Source: Protonemura montana (Eukaryota; Arthropoda; Insecta; Plecoptera; Nemouridae). Taken from it: a DNA stretch of 64,000 nucleotides. The stretch lies in NCBI GenBank assembly GCA_947568835.1, contig OX387602.1, positions 18,713,021-18,777,020 on the forward strand, in the 5' to 3' direction. Position numbers and translations under genes: made by a program. Positions 23,003 through 36,500 of the stretch are shown piece after piece. Positions within the stretch are counted from its first letter, which is position 1. Each line of letters starts with the position of its first letter. The notes beneath the pieces are model-generated. The model was not told where the DNA came from and did not search any database. It saw only the letters and a program-made list of their open reading frames with translations.

Positions 23003-26000
23003 AAAGGATTCTCAATTATTATTTTATAATTTATGACATGTAGCGGGATGTCCAGTAGCAAATTTTGTGATGTTCAAACATATATCTGTAACGACCGCAT
23101 CCCATTAATGGCACAATTTGAAAGAATGTTAAAACAATCCATAAATACCGTAAGAAATGTATGGAGACTTTCATAAATTCATTGCCAGCATATTAAAAAA
23201 TTATTTACTGAAGAAAAGTCTCAATATTTTGCAGTTGAAAATTTGTCACTTTGTACTAACAACAAATTAATAAAAATTACCAAATTGCACCAAAGATAAT
23301 TAAGACACCTAGTTTTTGGTGAAATTTACAGACACTTCAAACTAGAGAGCCCTAGAGCCATTGATAGCAGCCAATTATCTGCTCTGAATCTACAGGTTGG
23401 CATTTCTTAACTGTATGCTTTTCAGTGTAGGCTTTTATAATACTCAAAAAGAAAAGAAAAAAATGTGTATGACAATATGATACAATAGGTATACTAGTTT
23501 AAGATGCTTTAAGATTTTATAGCAGCTGCTGTAGTAACTTCAGTCACCACAAGAGAGCTTTTGATACCGTTAGAATAGGAGAGGTGGGCGAAGGAGCCAC
23601 TGTTCTTTTTCTCAGAAATATTACTTTAATCAGACAGAATGTATGCCCTTATTATTGTTATTCAATCAATTATCATTCACTGACAGTAGTACTGACAGTA
23701 CACATCAAGGACCTATATACGATAAACCAGTGACAACCACCTTAAGAACTGAATGGACTGAAATGTTAATGCCAATAGAAGTTTCATGTGAGTGAAGTAG
23801 AACCAATGAATGCCAGATAGATAGCAACTTCCATTGCTCAGGTTAATTTTTAGGAAATTTCTAGTTGACCAGTCTAAAATTGTTATCATATTTAATTGAT
23901 TTTTATTCATAATTGGTTACAACTGTTTTTGCCATTGTGCTCAATCGCCACACTCTACAACATATGTAAAGAAATTATGGGAAATCTACTGCAAATTGTT
24001 GTAATTTAATGCTTCTGTGAGATGGTTGTGAAAATGCAAATTATGCTCGACTGTTGCGCAAGCTCGGTAGCTATATTACGATTTGTTATTGTGTACTTGT
24101 TACATTGGTGTTATTTTGTAAGTTCCTTTGTTTCAATGTTGGTGAATTAACCAGTGCCAGATAAGCAGAGTTTACGCTTAACCCCTATAATTTAGAGGGT
24201 AAAGTTGTTATCACCATGGTAAAAGCCCCTTTAAATCTGGAAACACTGTCTGCGATTGGCTGACAATATTTTAACTTGGGAGTTAACTTAAACTCTCCTT
24301 TCTGGATCTGGCCCCAGGATACTTAAAAGGTCACCCCACTAACGTTTGGTGCAGCTCAGGTGACTGAAAAGGAGGGACGTCATTTCAAAACGGCTTAAAG
24401 AATATGAGCAGAGCTGATATAGCTTTATGTATGATCTATTTCTTCGAACATCAAAGTTTAATTTAGACAAATATATATTTATATTAAGTGTGGACAAGAA
24501 ACCAAGTCAGGTTGATTAAAATAACAGAATGTCTCGAAACCTATCAAATATCGGTAACGGAATTATTTATCTATGCATCAATTTTAAGATGCAAGCTAAA
24601 ATATCATATTGTTCTTATTTTTTAATTGAGCATGATTATTTAAATCAATTTTCAGAAATGTATTAACCTTACTCTTGAGTTGTCTGTATTAGCTTTAGTA
24701 AAGTGTTTTGCAAGCAAGTTTTCTTACTTTGTTGTCTTTATTCCCTCGCTTGTCTCTCATTCTTGATATCTCGAGAAATTCTAGGAACTCCTAGAAATTT
24801 CTCTACAAGAGCACCAAGCGACGCCAATTTCTACTCCGGTAAGGTGTACTTCCTCTTTCTTTCCTTCTTCACTGCAATTAATATCAACTAGTAGGATAGT
24901 GAAAAACTTCAATATTAAGAACAACAAAAAGTCCATTTAGCTCTAAGAATAAGTCAGTTTAGAATCATCTACCAAAGTAGAAAAGTTTGCATGCTAGGTT
25001 TCTTTATTAATCATTTTATCCCAGCAATCTTTAATTCATTTGAAATAAATACAATTTTTTTTTTAAATATTTTTTCAACAATTAGTCAAATATTTGCAAA
25101 CTTCTAGCAGCACACCGTAGAGTTATGGTTGAAAGATTTTTCTCTAGAATCCAGTGCCTACAGAATTTGAAGACGAGTGGTAAAAATCAGTAGCAAGATT
25201 TTACACGATCAACGATCTGGTTCACTTTGGGATATGTCTAAGAAAAATTCAATATCAGATTTACAAATCTTGTAGCCTTTTTATTTCTTTCATGGGTCAC
25301 ATTCACACACATTTGGAACGATTACAAAACACTAGTTGATTGATCGAAATGTATTCCTACTCTAAGCAACCAAACACTTCTAGACTAGCTAGTTCACTCT
25401 AGCAAAGTCTGCAGTTACTTTCAATTCAACACACATTTGATTGTGATGATGCTGTAATTGCATTGATTTGGACAGAGGGCAATATTTAGCAGACAATTTC
25501 TTAACCACATAATGTTAAACAATATTGAATATCGTCGGAGTTATAAAGTCTTTGAGATGACGGAGATCTGTGGCAAAATATTGGCGTAATCTCTTCCTAG
25601 AAACTCTTACAAATAAACTGCCAAAAATTATTTTAAACTCTGTTCCTCCACTGATTATAACTATTAACTAAAAAGAATCTTTTATCATATTTGCAAAACA
25701 ATTCTCAATCAGCTAGAAATTTGACAAACAGATATAAAAGTAAACTAATAAAAATGTGGATAAGTTTTCAATTTTCCACCAAATGATCTTCTTACTCATT
25801 AAGTTTGAGAAGATGCTTGAAAAGTTTTCACTCTTCAATTCGTAACGCATTAGAAAGCACCGAGTGAGTTCATTAGATTAATTCACACAAACCCTAAGTT
25901 ACCGAGTGTCTCGTATTATCCAGAGATTTCAAACAATCTACAGACGCCATGTACCTACTTCGGACCGTTTCAGACGTAGCGCTGTGGATAAGAAAGTTGC

Positions 26001-27563
26001 GACACGACCATACCTTTTAAAGAAAGATAAAAAATATATTTTTGGAATATACCACCAAAAATCTGGAATTTTGATTCCTATGTTACCGCGTCAGCTGCAC
26101 AAATATATTTCTCTCATGGACAAACTGTCTGAGACACATGATAAACGCACCTAATACGAATAGTGGGAGGACCACTGACACAGTTTTCTTAAATGGTATC
26201 GTCGCAAAACCATACACACGGTACTTTTGCAGGATAAGCAAACCATGCTATATCATTCAGTTAGCTAAAGTTATAATCGTGCTCGCAATTTTCGCGGCAA
26301 AACTCACATTGCCGCGGGAAATCTTGCTCAAGGTCATGTGGGTTCGCTCTTGTCACGACATCCACACACTTATAACGTCGTTCCTTTCAGTTTGTTGAGC
26401 CGCCAAGAAGAAATTCGATCTTTGAGGTCAGAAGCTAAAAGAAGTAAAAAAGGTGGTTTAATCAACAACGTTTCTGTTTTAGAGGATTTTGGGTAAACTT
26501 AACACAAAGGTTTCTGAAACGATGAGCTTTTTACTAACTGCCAATAGCTGGACACACTTGCAGTAGTACTGACAGAGGAAGCAAAGGACATATTTCTGAG
26601 AGACAAACTACAATAATAAATTTTTAGTTGAAGTAATTTTAATTGACGCAAAAAAAAACAAGCTGGCCAAATTTTAGAACCCTAGAGTGGGTTTCAGGAG
26701 TAAGATTATGCAACTTCTTTACAGCAAAATGAGATGAGATAGCAAATTTTTTCCAATGCTGGCACAAATGATGGCTTTTCATCACATATCATTTCACTCG
26801 AAAAAGTTATAGAACTGCACACCAGTAATTTTACATCTAGAGCTTGGATGGTTAGACAGAACTTGAATACATACCAACCTATTGAGTGAAGGAGAAAACA
26901 ATAAGACAGAGAGAAATGACAAAGCAATGCATATTTTTTACTCTCCTACTCACAAGCTGAACCAATTTTATTGACAACTTCATGGTCCTTTAAGAATCTC
27001 TAAGCTCAGATCTTTAGCTAGGTCTTTGGAATCGATAATCAGGAAAGTTACTTTTTTAATAAATTTTTACGAAAGGTTATGCATTTTTGCAAGTTTAAAA
27101 GATTGATGAAACCTAGGTATGTACTGAACAAAAAATTAACCAAGCTTTGCAAATATGTTGACTGCATTGAAATGTTCTATCCAATACCTGAAAATTATCC
27201 ATGAATTTTCCAGAAGTTTCTCCTTTGAAGCTTTATTTACACTTTAGACATTTTTTGTGTTTTTGGATGTATTATTTTGCCATATCCATCAGACAGCTTA
27301 ATATTAAAACACTTCTTTGCCACCTTTAAGAGGACAAGTCATATTTTTTTTTTGCAATCTAAAAAAAGGGTCAACATGTCTCTCCAAATGCTCATCCTAA
27401 AATGTAACACCAAGCGCTCATGCATATTAAAAATCCAATATTCTCTAGAAAGATCATTTCATCCTGGGATTCAAACACTGGTCCCCCAGCTATTGCCTAA
27501 AGCTTAGCCAACTAATATCTCCAGATGCAGCTTATTTACTCAGCGTGTTTCCTGGCTTCCTAC
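23003..27563. other. Intergenic stretch between UBIAD1 and UBE4B 3' ends
   Basis: UBIAD1 and UBE4B converge on this AT-rich 4.5 kb. It should contain the unlocated last coding exon of UBE4B. A possible small repeat with weakly similar inverted ends spans about 24152-24317 (CCAG...GAGTTTA at one end, TAAACTC...CTGG at the other). Open frames at 25906-26154 and 26138-26398 match nothing I recognise. Confidence 0.4.
25906..26154 (+). CDS. Unrecognised short open frame, 82 aa
   Basis: The predicted peptide is basic (many Lys and Arg) and contains KKDKKYIFGIYHQKSG. An overlapping frame continues at 26138-26398, and another open frame extends to about 26495. The base composition is less AT-rich than the surroundings, which hints at a former coding sequence now broken. 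No family, splice context or promoter could be tied to it. It may be chance. Confidence 0.15.
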   Translation: MSRIIQRFQTIYRRHVPTSDRFRRSAVDKKVATRPYLLKKDKKYIFGIYHQKSGILIPMLPRQLHKYISLMDKLSETHDKRT

Positions 27564-30500
27564 CTGGTTGCAGCATGTCCTCGGAGAGCGGTTGCCGGCT
27601 GAACGGGTCTGTCGAAGAGTTGAGCAAATGTCGCATGATGATCGGACGGTCCATCACCATGCCCGATGGTAACGTTACAGGGTCCTCCATCAGCGTATCC
27701 ATTAAAGGATCTGACCAGAGAAAACGTTGCACATTAAAAAAAGGGAAAATCATTGCTACGATATGCAATGCATTTAGGTGGATGCCTTTTTGAGTTCTCA
27801 ACTCTCAAGTGCTCTACTTTGTAAGTAATGTCATATGACATTACATGAATTTCTGTGTTTATAATATGAAAGCCATTATTGCAGATCCCCACTAAAATTT
27901 AATTCTAGATTTGTTGAAGTCACTTATGACTGGCAGAGGGACTATCATGCACAGACAAACTATTGTGTACAATAAAGATTATTTCCTACATGAAGCACAA
28001 AAAAGCGATAGAATTCACAAAAGACAAACCTCTGAATTCCTCTGGAGCGTCGCTGAAGTCAACTTCGCGTTTTATGTTTAAAATAGCAATCTCACTCGCA
28101 CGAACCACAAGCCCTCGGAACAGCTCGATCTCGTGCGGTGTCTTGATTGCAGCTCGTTCCATGCGGTTGGCAGCGTCCTCAAACAGCTCGCGCTTGAAAG
28201 AACGCTAGCGGAGCCGGAAAAAAAGTAGATTAGCTGGTAACTACAGCACTTCTATTACTGCAGTACTAGCACCTACAACCAACCTATGTAATGGAAACAT
28301 TCCAACCTAGTTTAGGAAATAAACTAATACATCTTTCTGGATTCTCTAGCCCCAACATACGGCACCCATCCACCCACCTCATCCCCCGCCAATGCAGCGG
28401 CAAATTGGTCGCAGTCCAGGTGCAAGTAAATGTCTGCCAACTGACCAAGAAGTCTCCGCGGCTCCCAACCATACTTCTCCGGTTTGCGCACCTTCAGGTT
28501 CTTGCCTGAAAAGTTTCAACAACTAATGAAGAACTGGGCTAGCCAAACAGCACAAAAAAAAACTGAGCTTTGCACTTTAGTTCTCTTACATTTTGGTCCA
28601 CATAGTTGTTGAAGGTTGAAGTTCAGCATAGCTGATAATCTGTCGACCAGCTCGGGTCGAAGGAACGGTTCTTTGATGTCGACAGTCAGATAATGGAACA
28701 TGTCAACTGTTTCTTTTGCTAATGTCAGGTATGATCTGGAAAAAGTCAAATACATTGAATGAAGGCAAGCATTGAAGTTTGAACTTATGTAGGATCTTGC
28801 TATAAGAATGGGGAAGACCATAAACGGTTAATAAACCTAGATAATTTTTTTTTGCCTTGATACTGACAAAATTAGATACCACATTGCATCTAAGAGAAAC
28901 GTAGAAGAATCGTCATCACTTAAAGAAATAAAAGCATCGGACTCACCTGCACTGCCGTTCGTCGGCAGTCAGTTGTCTTTGCCGCGCCTGCTGTTGGTCG
29001 GCGGGTGTTTTTCTCCATGTTTCTGCGTCTGCCATCAGTTCCTGCACCTCATGAATGCGCTGCAAAGTCCCGCACACAAAATTCAATGCTCGTTATGGTT
29101 GGATTGGTGCACTTGTCAGTTGCCAGGTGGCAACACAACAGTGGGGTGGTAATTCTTATGTTCAATCTCTTCAAGTGACAACCGTTACAAATGCTGTTCT
29201 TAATTCTCAGTACGAGAAATGCAACATACTGAAAATAGAAAAGCCAGTTGCAAAAGATGCAGTTGGTTGTTTATGTTTTCAATGAATTGTGTTTCTTTGT
29301 ATCCTTTACCCAGTATTTATACTAGAGTCTTTATCTCCTACAAATTAAATACTGTTATTGAATGTCAGCTTTCTGGCGCTTTTGGCAAGCATTCGAAATT
29401 TTTTCACATAAGAGTAACCAATGCTATTTGTTAGGGATCCCTATATTTATTTTGTAATGAGATGTAAATATGGTTTAGATTAAAAAAAATAATAATAAAA
29501 TAAACAGGAGGCTATCTTACCTTAAGAGATTCTAAGCTTTCGTCGAGAAGAAAAGTTGTGTCGTTCATCAGCATGTTGACAAACTTGACAAACTGAGTGC
29601 CAGATCTGAAAGAGGGCAAAATTTTACTTGAGTGTCCACTCAATTTCAAAGTTTAGTAATCCGACAAGCTCAGAGAGTTGTGTAACACGTCTCTCTCACC
29701 TGGACTCGTTGATGATTGCTTGCCGATGAACGGGACTGTCCCACATTCCCTTGAGAATCAAGCTGATATGGTAACGTATTGTGAACTTATCGTAGAACTC
29801 TGAGCTGGAGCCGGTTGTTTCGACATCTGGAGATCCAAGAAAGGCAAAATCAATGTTGGGCAAATGTTAAATTTGTAAATAAAGCAAAGAAGTAAAACAG
29901 AATAAATTAAAAGTAAAGCTCAACTTGAATCAAAGAACTTGCTGAAGTGGAGAAAACTAAAATTTGAGATGAAACATACAAAACTACATACGGAAATGAC
30001 GCTACAAACATGAATGCATTACGGTGCATACCTGTGTAGAACTTCATGAGGCTGGAGGGCAGGTGCATCTGCGCAATGGGATGTGCCATGACTCGCAAGT
30101 GCAGCATCTCCGTGCGTGGCTGGATGCCAGGGTTGACGACGAACAGCACCTCGATGATCTTGGCGATCATGTATGGGTTCTTGATCGCGTGCGGAGAGCA
30201 CACTGCCACGAGCAGCCAGGTGATCAGCGAGTCCTCCATGTTCTCGGCAATCACGTCGGGGCTAAATCTGAATGACACAAAATATGTTAGACTTGTCGAT
30301 ATCGATTTAAATAGATACAAATGTTGCTAGCTTCGAAAATGACTTATAAATCAAGAGAGAAAAATGTATTTGAAGAAGTAGATACGCAAAAGTGTAAGGT
30401 ATTGGCAATAATTGATTTTCTTCATCATTCCTAAACAAGGAGTTAACAAGGAGTTAACTTATGGGCAAAAATTTGGCTGGAATTTTTTTTTCTACATTTA

Positions 30501-33500
30501 CAGAACAGAAGACTGAAATTATCAATTTCAGAGCATGGATAAAAACTAATGGTAACCCATGATTTACATGAACAACCACTTTACAGAACTATGAAAAGCT
30601 GTTTTATAATTATGTATTACTGCAAATTGGATCTATATTACAGTTTAAAAAAATTTAATAAGAATACTTACTGCAAGGCGAAGAGCAGAAACTCTGCGAT
30701 GTCCTCGACATACCACTCGGGTAGTGCAGCAAATGCAGGCGGAGTATCAGCCGGCAACGGCAGCGTAGGGTGCGAGTGCACTGAGCCGGCAGGGGACTGC
30801 GTCAGTGCCGCCAGCAGGAACTCCGCCACGGACGTGTAGAATTGCAGGCTGCGGCGGAAGAGGGCGTCGTGCAGTAGGCCTGCGTCCGCGCACGACTTGC
30901 TGCGGTTCAGCTTCTTAACCTGTTGCTTCCACCGCTTTATCAGCTCCTTGTTGCGTGCCTCCACGTTGTAGTCTTTCCACTGAGACTCGGTGGCAAGCAT
31001 CTCGTTCACCTGATGATCAATCAATCGTTTTAATTTGTTTAAACAAAGTAATCGGAAGATTGATTAGCTAAAAACTTTCATTATCTCTGGCAAGGCCAAA
31101 TTGAAACCTTAAGTTAGCTATAGTAACAAATTTGATCAGATGTCACTCTAAGGCCAGATGCAAAAAGTAGATTTACAGTTTAACCTCCAGAGTTCAAAAC
31201 AAAGACAAAAAGAGACTCCAGAGACAAAAACTTGAACCCTAAACTCATGGGGGGGTTAAGCATATACTCTGCTTTATGGTTCCGGTACCATGAGTGTGGG
31301 CATGAGTTTATATATGAGAGACAATTAAGCAAGACTGCAAACTCAATGTTGGCTGCCACAAAAGTCGTAAGACCACAGGTGCTTCATTCGGGTGAACTCA
31401 CAAGTTTCTGCAGGTCGCGAAGTGCTCGCAAGCGGCGCTGGTACTTCTGGCAGACGGGTAACAGCGCTAGATGATGGCAGTGCAGCGTCAGGAACCAGCA
31501 CTGCGTGGGGAACTTGGGCTCACGCCAGTGCTGGGAGCTGGAAATATCTGCAACAAGGAACGCCACATAATTATATACTGTGGAACGTAGCCGGAGCACT
31601 GTTCGTAACATTTTTTAATCTGATTTCTTGGTTAAAAATTACAATACTATTCAGAATTGCAATCATATTTCAATATGCATACGTGAAATATGTGAAACGT
31701 GTTTGATAAAAAATTGAACCACGAACACATCAGCATCAGACATCTCACGTCAGTGAGAATTTCTGAGCAAGTAGTACCAAGTATACTTTCTTCGCAAAAT
31801 TAATGCATTAGTCCGAGATTATTCCGAGCTGTGGTTTCAAGTCCTGCAATCGACATATAGAATGGATGTGGATATATCGAGGATAATAACTTAATAAGTA
31901 TACCATATGCGTTGTTCCAAGTTGTAGGTACCCAGCATCTTAAATTAGTAGTTAATATTATGATGTTTTAATTGCACGGTTGCTGCCCAATCATGACTAG
32001 GCAGCATCCAATAACCACATGCTATCATCTTCAAAACTACAAACAAAATCTCAAAGACTTACTTAGTGAGTTGAGCCAGTCCGCTGCCTCCTGTGAAGTG
32101 AACTTGAGCCGAGTGTCATTGCGTATGTCAACGACGCACGCTGGATGGTAAGGGTACAACGGGTCGACCTTGTCAAGCTTCACCTTGACGGCAAGCTGCT
32201 GCATTACAGAGAGCAGGTTGAGCATGAAGCCATCCCCGGCAAGTGTGCGCTCCTCAACCTGAATCTGCGCCCGCTTCTCATTATTACGCAGCAGCGTGGC
32301 CAGGTATGAGAGCGCAGTCTCGCGCGACGACGACGTCACCAGGATGTCGTACACAATCTTGTGGACCAGTGTCTGTGGAATGATGGCATATGCTGACATT
32401 TTTGTAACTTAGTGTTTTCGAATTTTTTTTAACACAATGGTAGACCGTGTTGAGCTATGCGTGGAACTATAGTACAAGTCGGTTAAGAAAATCGTCTGTT
32501 TTGTTTTTCTAGTGAAATTTTGTAAATTGAAAAATTTAATTTGACATTTTATATTTGCTTACAGTTGGATAGATAGCCTTTCCAAACAAGTCTTGAGTAA
32601 TGTGTTTTTTATAAGTCAACACTGTACTTTCTAAGCATACATAGGCAGAGAATAGAATCAAATTGCTTTAAGGAATATGTATAACGATGGGGATTTGTTT
32701 GTGTCAATGGGGATTTTAAGTGCCAAAGGGTCAACAATTTAGAATTGGGACAAATACATCAAAGATAAAGCAATGTTGACTGTTGTGTCAAAATTATTGC
32801 CAATAAGGAGTGAAAGTACCAGGTTCCTCAGTTAAATGTTGAACTAATTCATATTTTCTTTTAGAGGATTAGATCAGATAGCACCGTGGATTCCCTAGCT
32901 CCAAAATCTGCCTTCTATCTACAACTAATTTTCTTTAGAGTTTCTGCTTGTAAGCAGTTGCATTAGCTGGGACTGACCCTCGTATTTTCCAACTCCTGCT
33001 GTAGCGTCTGATTGAGCGACTTGTCAGCGACCGGGTTTCCAGAGAAGAATTTGTCGGCAACCTTGGGTTCATCCTCTGCAAACACGGACACGGACAGAAA
33101 CGGTCCGAGGAACGACGTACGTGCCAGCTCGCGGCCTACGGCTGGGGTCACCACGTCTGGTAGGAAGTTCACCTGCGCACAAGTCACAAGATCACGATAG
33201 GGAGACAGAGCCTTTGCAAGGAATTTGTGATTTGTGCTCAGTTGGCTTTATTCATTGATGAATGCAAAAATTAAATAATCAGCAAAGAAGCAGAGGCAAA
33301 TTCTCACTTGCAGCAGAAAGCATACAATTATGGAACAAACTGTCAAGTGAATTTATTAACCATGCACCATAAAATGTCAGGGAAACTCAGTGCTTGACTT
33401 TAGACTCAGTTGTCAGATTCAGGGTTATAAATCACCGTACACCAGACTTAGACACCTTCAATGTTCATACCATGGTATATCATTAGAGTTGTACCAAGAA

Positions 33501-36500
33501 TAAAAGAAAATAAAAAAATAAACCATGAAACTCTTGGAAGCCTACCTGGTGAGTAAGAAGACCTCCGATGGGGCGCACATTCCCCGAAGGACCACACCGG
33601 ATCTCCACCAGGTCGCTGAGGGCTTGCAACGGCTGGCGATGAGCGTTGCCAACAATCGAAGCCGTGTGCATCGACGTAAACAGCCCCTGCAGCAGTGGGC
33701 TGAACACCTGCAAAACGGAAACAGACCGTCATCACACACTGGAAACAAGCCTTGTGTAGGCACTGTATAATAGCATATTTGGCCTGCCCCAGTGCAGGCC
33801 AACCCTAACACACTTGTAAACCAGTGCATTTATTTGCTTTCCATGCACTGTCGAGTTCTTAGAGCATGAAAAGTGCACTAGGAGGGACCCGAGAGCGAGC
33901 AACTCTGCCAGCCGAACGGAAAGTTACACTGGTACAGGGTAGTCACATACCCAGTCGAAACCTGTAGATTGCCCCTAGTGCACTCTGGGGGCACACCAGA
34001 GCTGCCACTTGAATAAGCCACAAGAGCACAAAAACAACTATTTAGTGTTGATGACGATTTGTGGGCGGTGTTTTAAAATCATCATCCCGTAATAGGTGTC
34101 CGTCTAAGAGGCACCGGTCTAGTGGTACCAATAAATTGCAGTTTTGTTTGGTTCTACATCAAGGTAAAATCAAGCAAAATTGTTAGTGATAGATATCAAA
34201 GTTGACAAAGTTCCAAATCTTAACCATGCCAAAAAATAGTACCTTCAGCAAAGAGAAGCAAGTACTCTCAAAAGTGTACCAGTCGTGTTATGAGCACTCA
34301 AAAAGAAAACCCAAAAAAACTGGCACATGTACCTTGCGGAAAGTCTCCTCGTTGTGGTATGAGCGAGCCACAAGCTCGTGCAAGAACCCGCGAGGCAGTG
34401 TCTGCGCCAGCACTGGCGCTAACAGCGGAGACACACGATCCGTTGGACCCAGAGAACCTTCCAGCGTCAGCGCTGCGTGCGTCACACTCTGCGTGCGGAT
34501 ATCGGCCAGAGCAGCGCTAAGAGGCGGGGCGCTGCTCCTCTGCAAGCACAATGCAAGCACGGGGCTGGGATCACGGCTTTACACTACCAAAGGGGCATCA
34601 GTGGCTATATGATTTTATTTTTGGGAAGAAACTTGACTGAAATATAATTCCGGTGCTTTCCATTTATGATTTACCTTATTTCTCAATTATAATTTTCATT
34701 GTGTAAATGCTTTCTATACTCACTCGGTGAGCTCCGAGATCTCACCTTGGGATGGTTTCTCTCCTCAACAGCAACACGTGAGTAGCACTCAGCTAGGTAT
34801 GTGAGTGCGCGTGCTTGTGGGGTGAGTGGCGCGGCTGCGGCAGGAAAGGGCGCTGGACCTGGCGGGGGTTCGGTTTCTACGGGACTGCCAGCCGGCGGGG
34901 TCAGACCTGGGCTGTCACTGCCTGCCGGAGCATGGCTCCAAGCAGCAGACATGTACTGCAGAGGGTTGTCACCCCGACCGAACTGCGCCAGCACCTCCAT
35001 CATCGCCTGGCTGATGAGGTCCTGAGAGAGATGGTCATGGGTTAGTTAGTTAGTTAGTTAGTTATTTAGTCACTAGTTAGCAAAGGATTGTGTTGATCGG
35101 TGGCAACACCAAAAATACCAATAGTAATTATTCAGTGCACTAGGGCTTTGCAAACACAATTTGAATTGGGCTGTAGATAATTTTTTTTTTTTTTTTTTAT
35201 TTAAAATGTTTCTTATTTACACTTTTGAGACTAGGGCTTTATAACCATTCTGAAAGCTTCTTTGCATATTTTTTTAGTTCACAAAAAACTCATCCAATAT
35301 CAAACCATAATACCTCTGTTATGGAAACAATTTCTAGCAATTTCAACCAAACATGAGTTTGCACTTTGTGGTGAACATTTTGATGAAAATATACACAATG
35401 ATTTTTGTCAATTTTTATTGACTATCAAACTTAAATTAGCTGATTAGTTAGCTTAATTATCTTGAAATGCTGAGGGTACAAAAATAAATCCTGGGAATGT
35501 CATGTATATTGAAGCAGCTGTTTTGCTGGTAGAGCGTAAAAAAAAAACACAACTTTATTTGCTTTATGATGGGTTATTATGAGCTATACATGAATTGCAT
35601 TTGCATTGAATTGAGTAATGCAGTGATACTATGCCTAGAGTAAAAGACTTGGGACCAAAATTGTACCATAATTGTTTCACAACTTAACGCGGACAAACTT
35701 TTGTGACTAACCTGTGACTGTAGAGGCGTGCCTTCCTGCATTGAATCGCTAAAAGAGGACGCTGTTTCTGGCAGGAAGATAGATCCCTCGCTCTGCTCTT
35801 GCCAGGCCACACAGAGGACCCGTGAGACGACGGCTTGCACCTGTTCTTCAGTCACCTCAGCGCTCGAGCTGATGGTGCGGAGGCGAACACCTCCTCCAGC
35901 AGCCCTTGCCTCTGGCTCCTCCACCTCCATGTTCTCGATGCCTGCGGAAACAACTACGTCAAGATGTTGAAGACACAGGTTCTGTCGGATGATGACCTTT
36001 GATTTAATTGCCAAAGAAAAATGAAATTATACGAAATCTTATCATAATTTGAATTATTTCTTTAAGCACCACACATATTTTTTAGTTTTCATGCCAAGTT
36101 GAGAATTTTAAAATTAATTTCAAAATGTTTAGGTGCGTTGTGGTTTGTAACAATGAAGAAAGAAGTACAGAAAAAAACCAAAAAGAATTTGAGAAGTGCA
36201 AAACAATTACCAACATTGAGAAAAAAGACTCTTAGTGAGTTCAGACTATTCCTGGCCGAGCCATTAAAGCTAAAACTCTAAAAATCAAGTGTGTTGTAGA
36301 CAAAGGATTAAACCAAAACTCCCTGAAATTTACGTACTCTGATAAGCGTGTAAATAATAATTAATCAACCCTGAAATCACTTGAAATCCATCGTTGGTTT
36401 AGGGCTGTACAAAGTTAGAGTCAAATAAACAAAAAAGTAACAAAGGGATTTTTCCCTCAAGTTCAAATTTTCATGAAACTTTATTTAATTTTTCAACAAT

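Noticed and set aside
24766-24801. Last exon of UBE4B (minus strand, short basic peptide starting VPRISRD before a stop)
   Set aside because: Phase fits, but the acceptor has no pyrimidine tract, the expected Trp is missing and the likeness to the family tail is slight.
27202-27224. Alternative last exon of UBE4B after ATTTTCAG
   Set aside because: It adds only two residues before a stop and would remove the end of the U-box; accepted only if RNA shows it.
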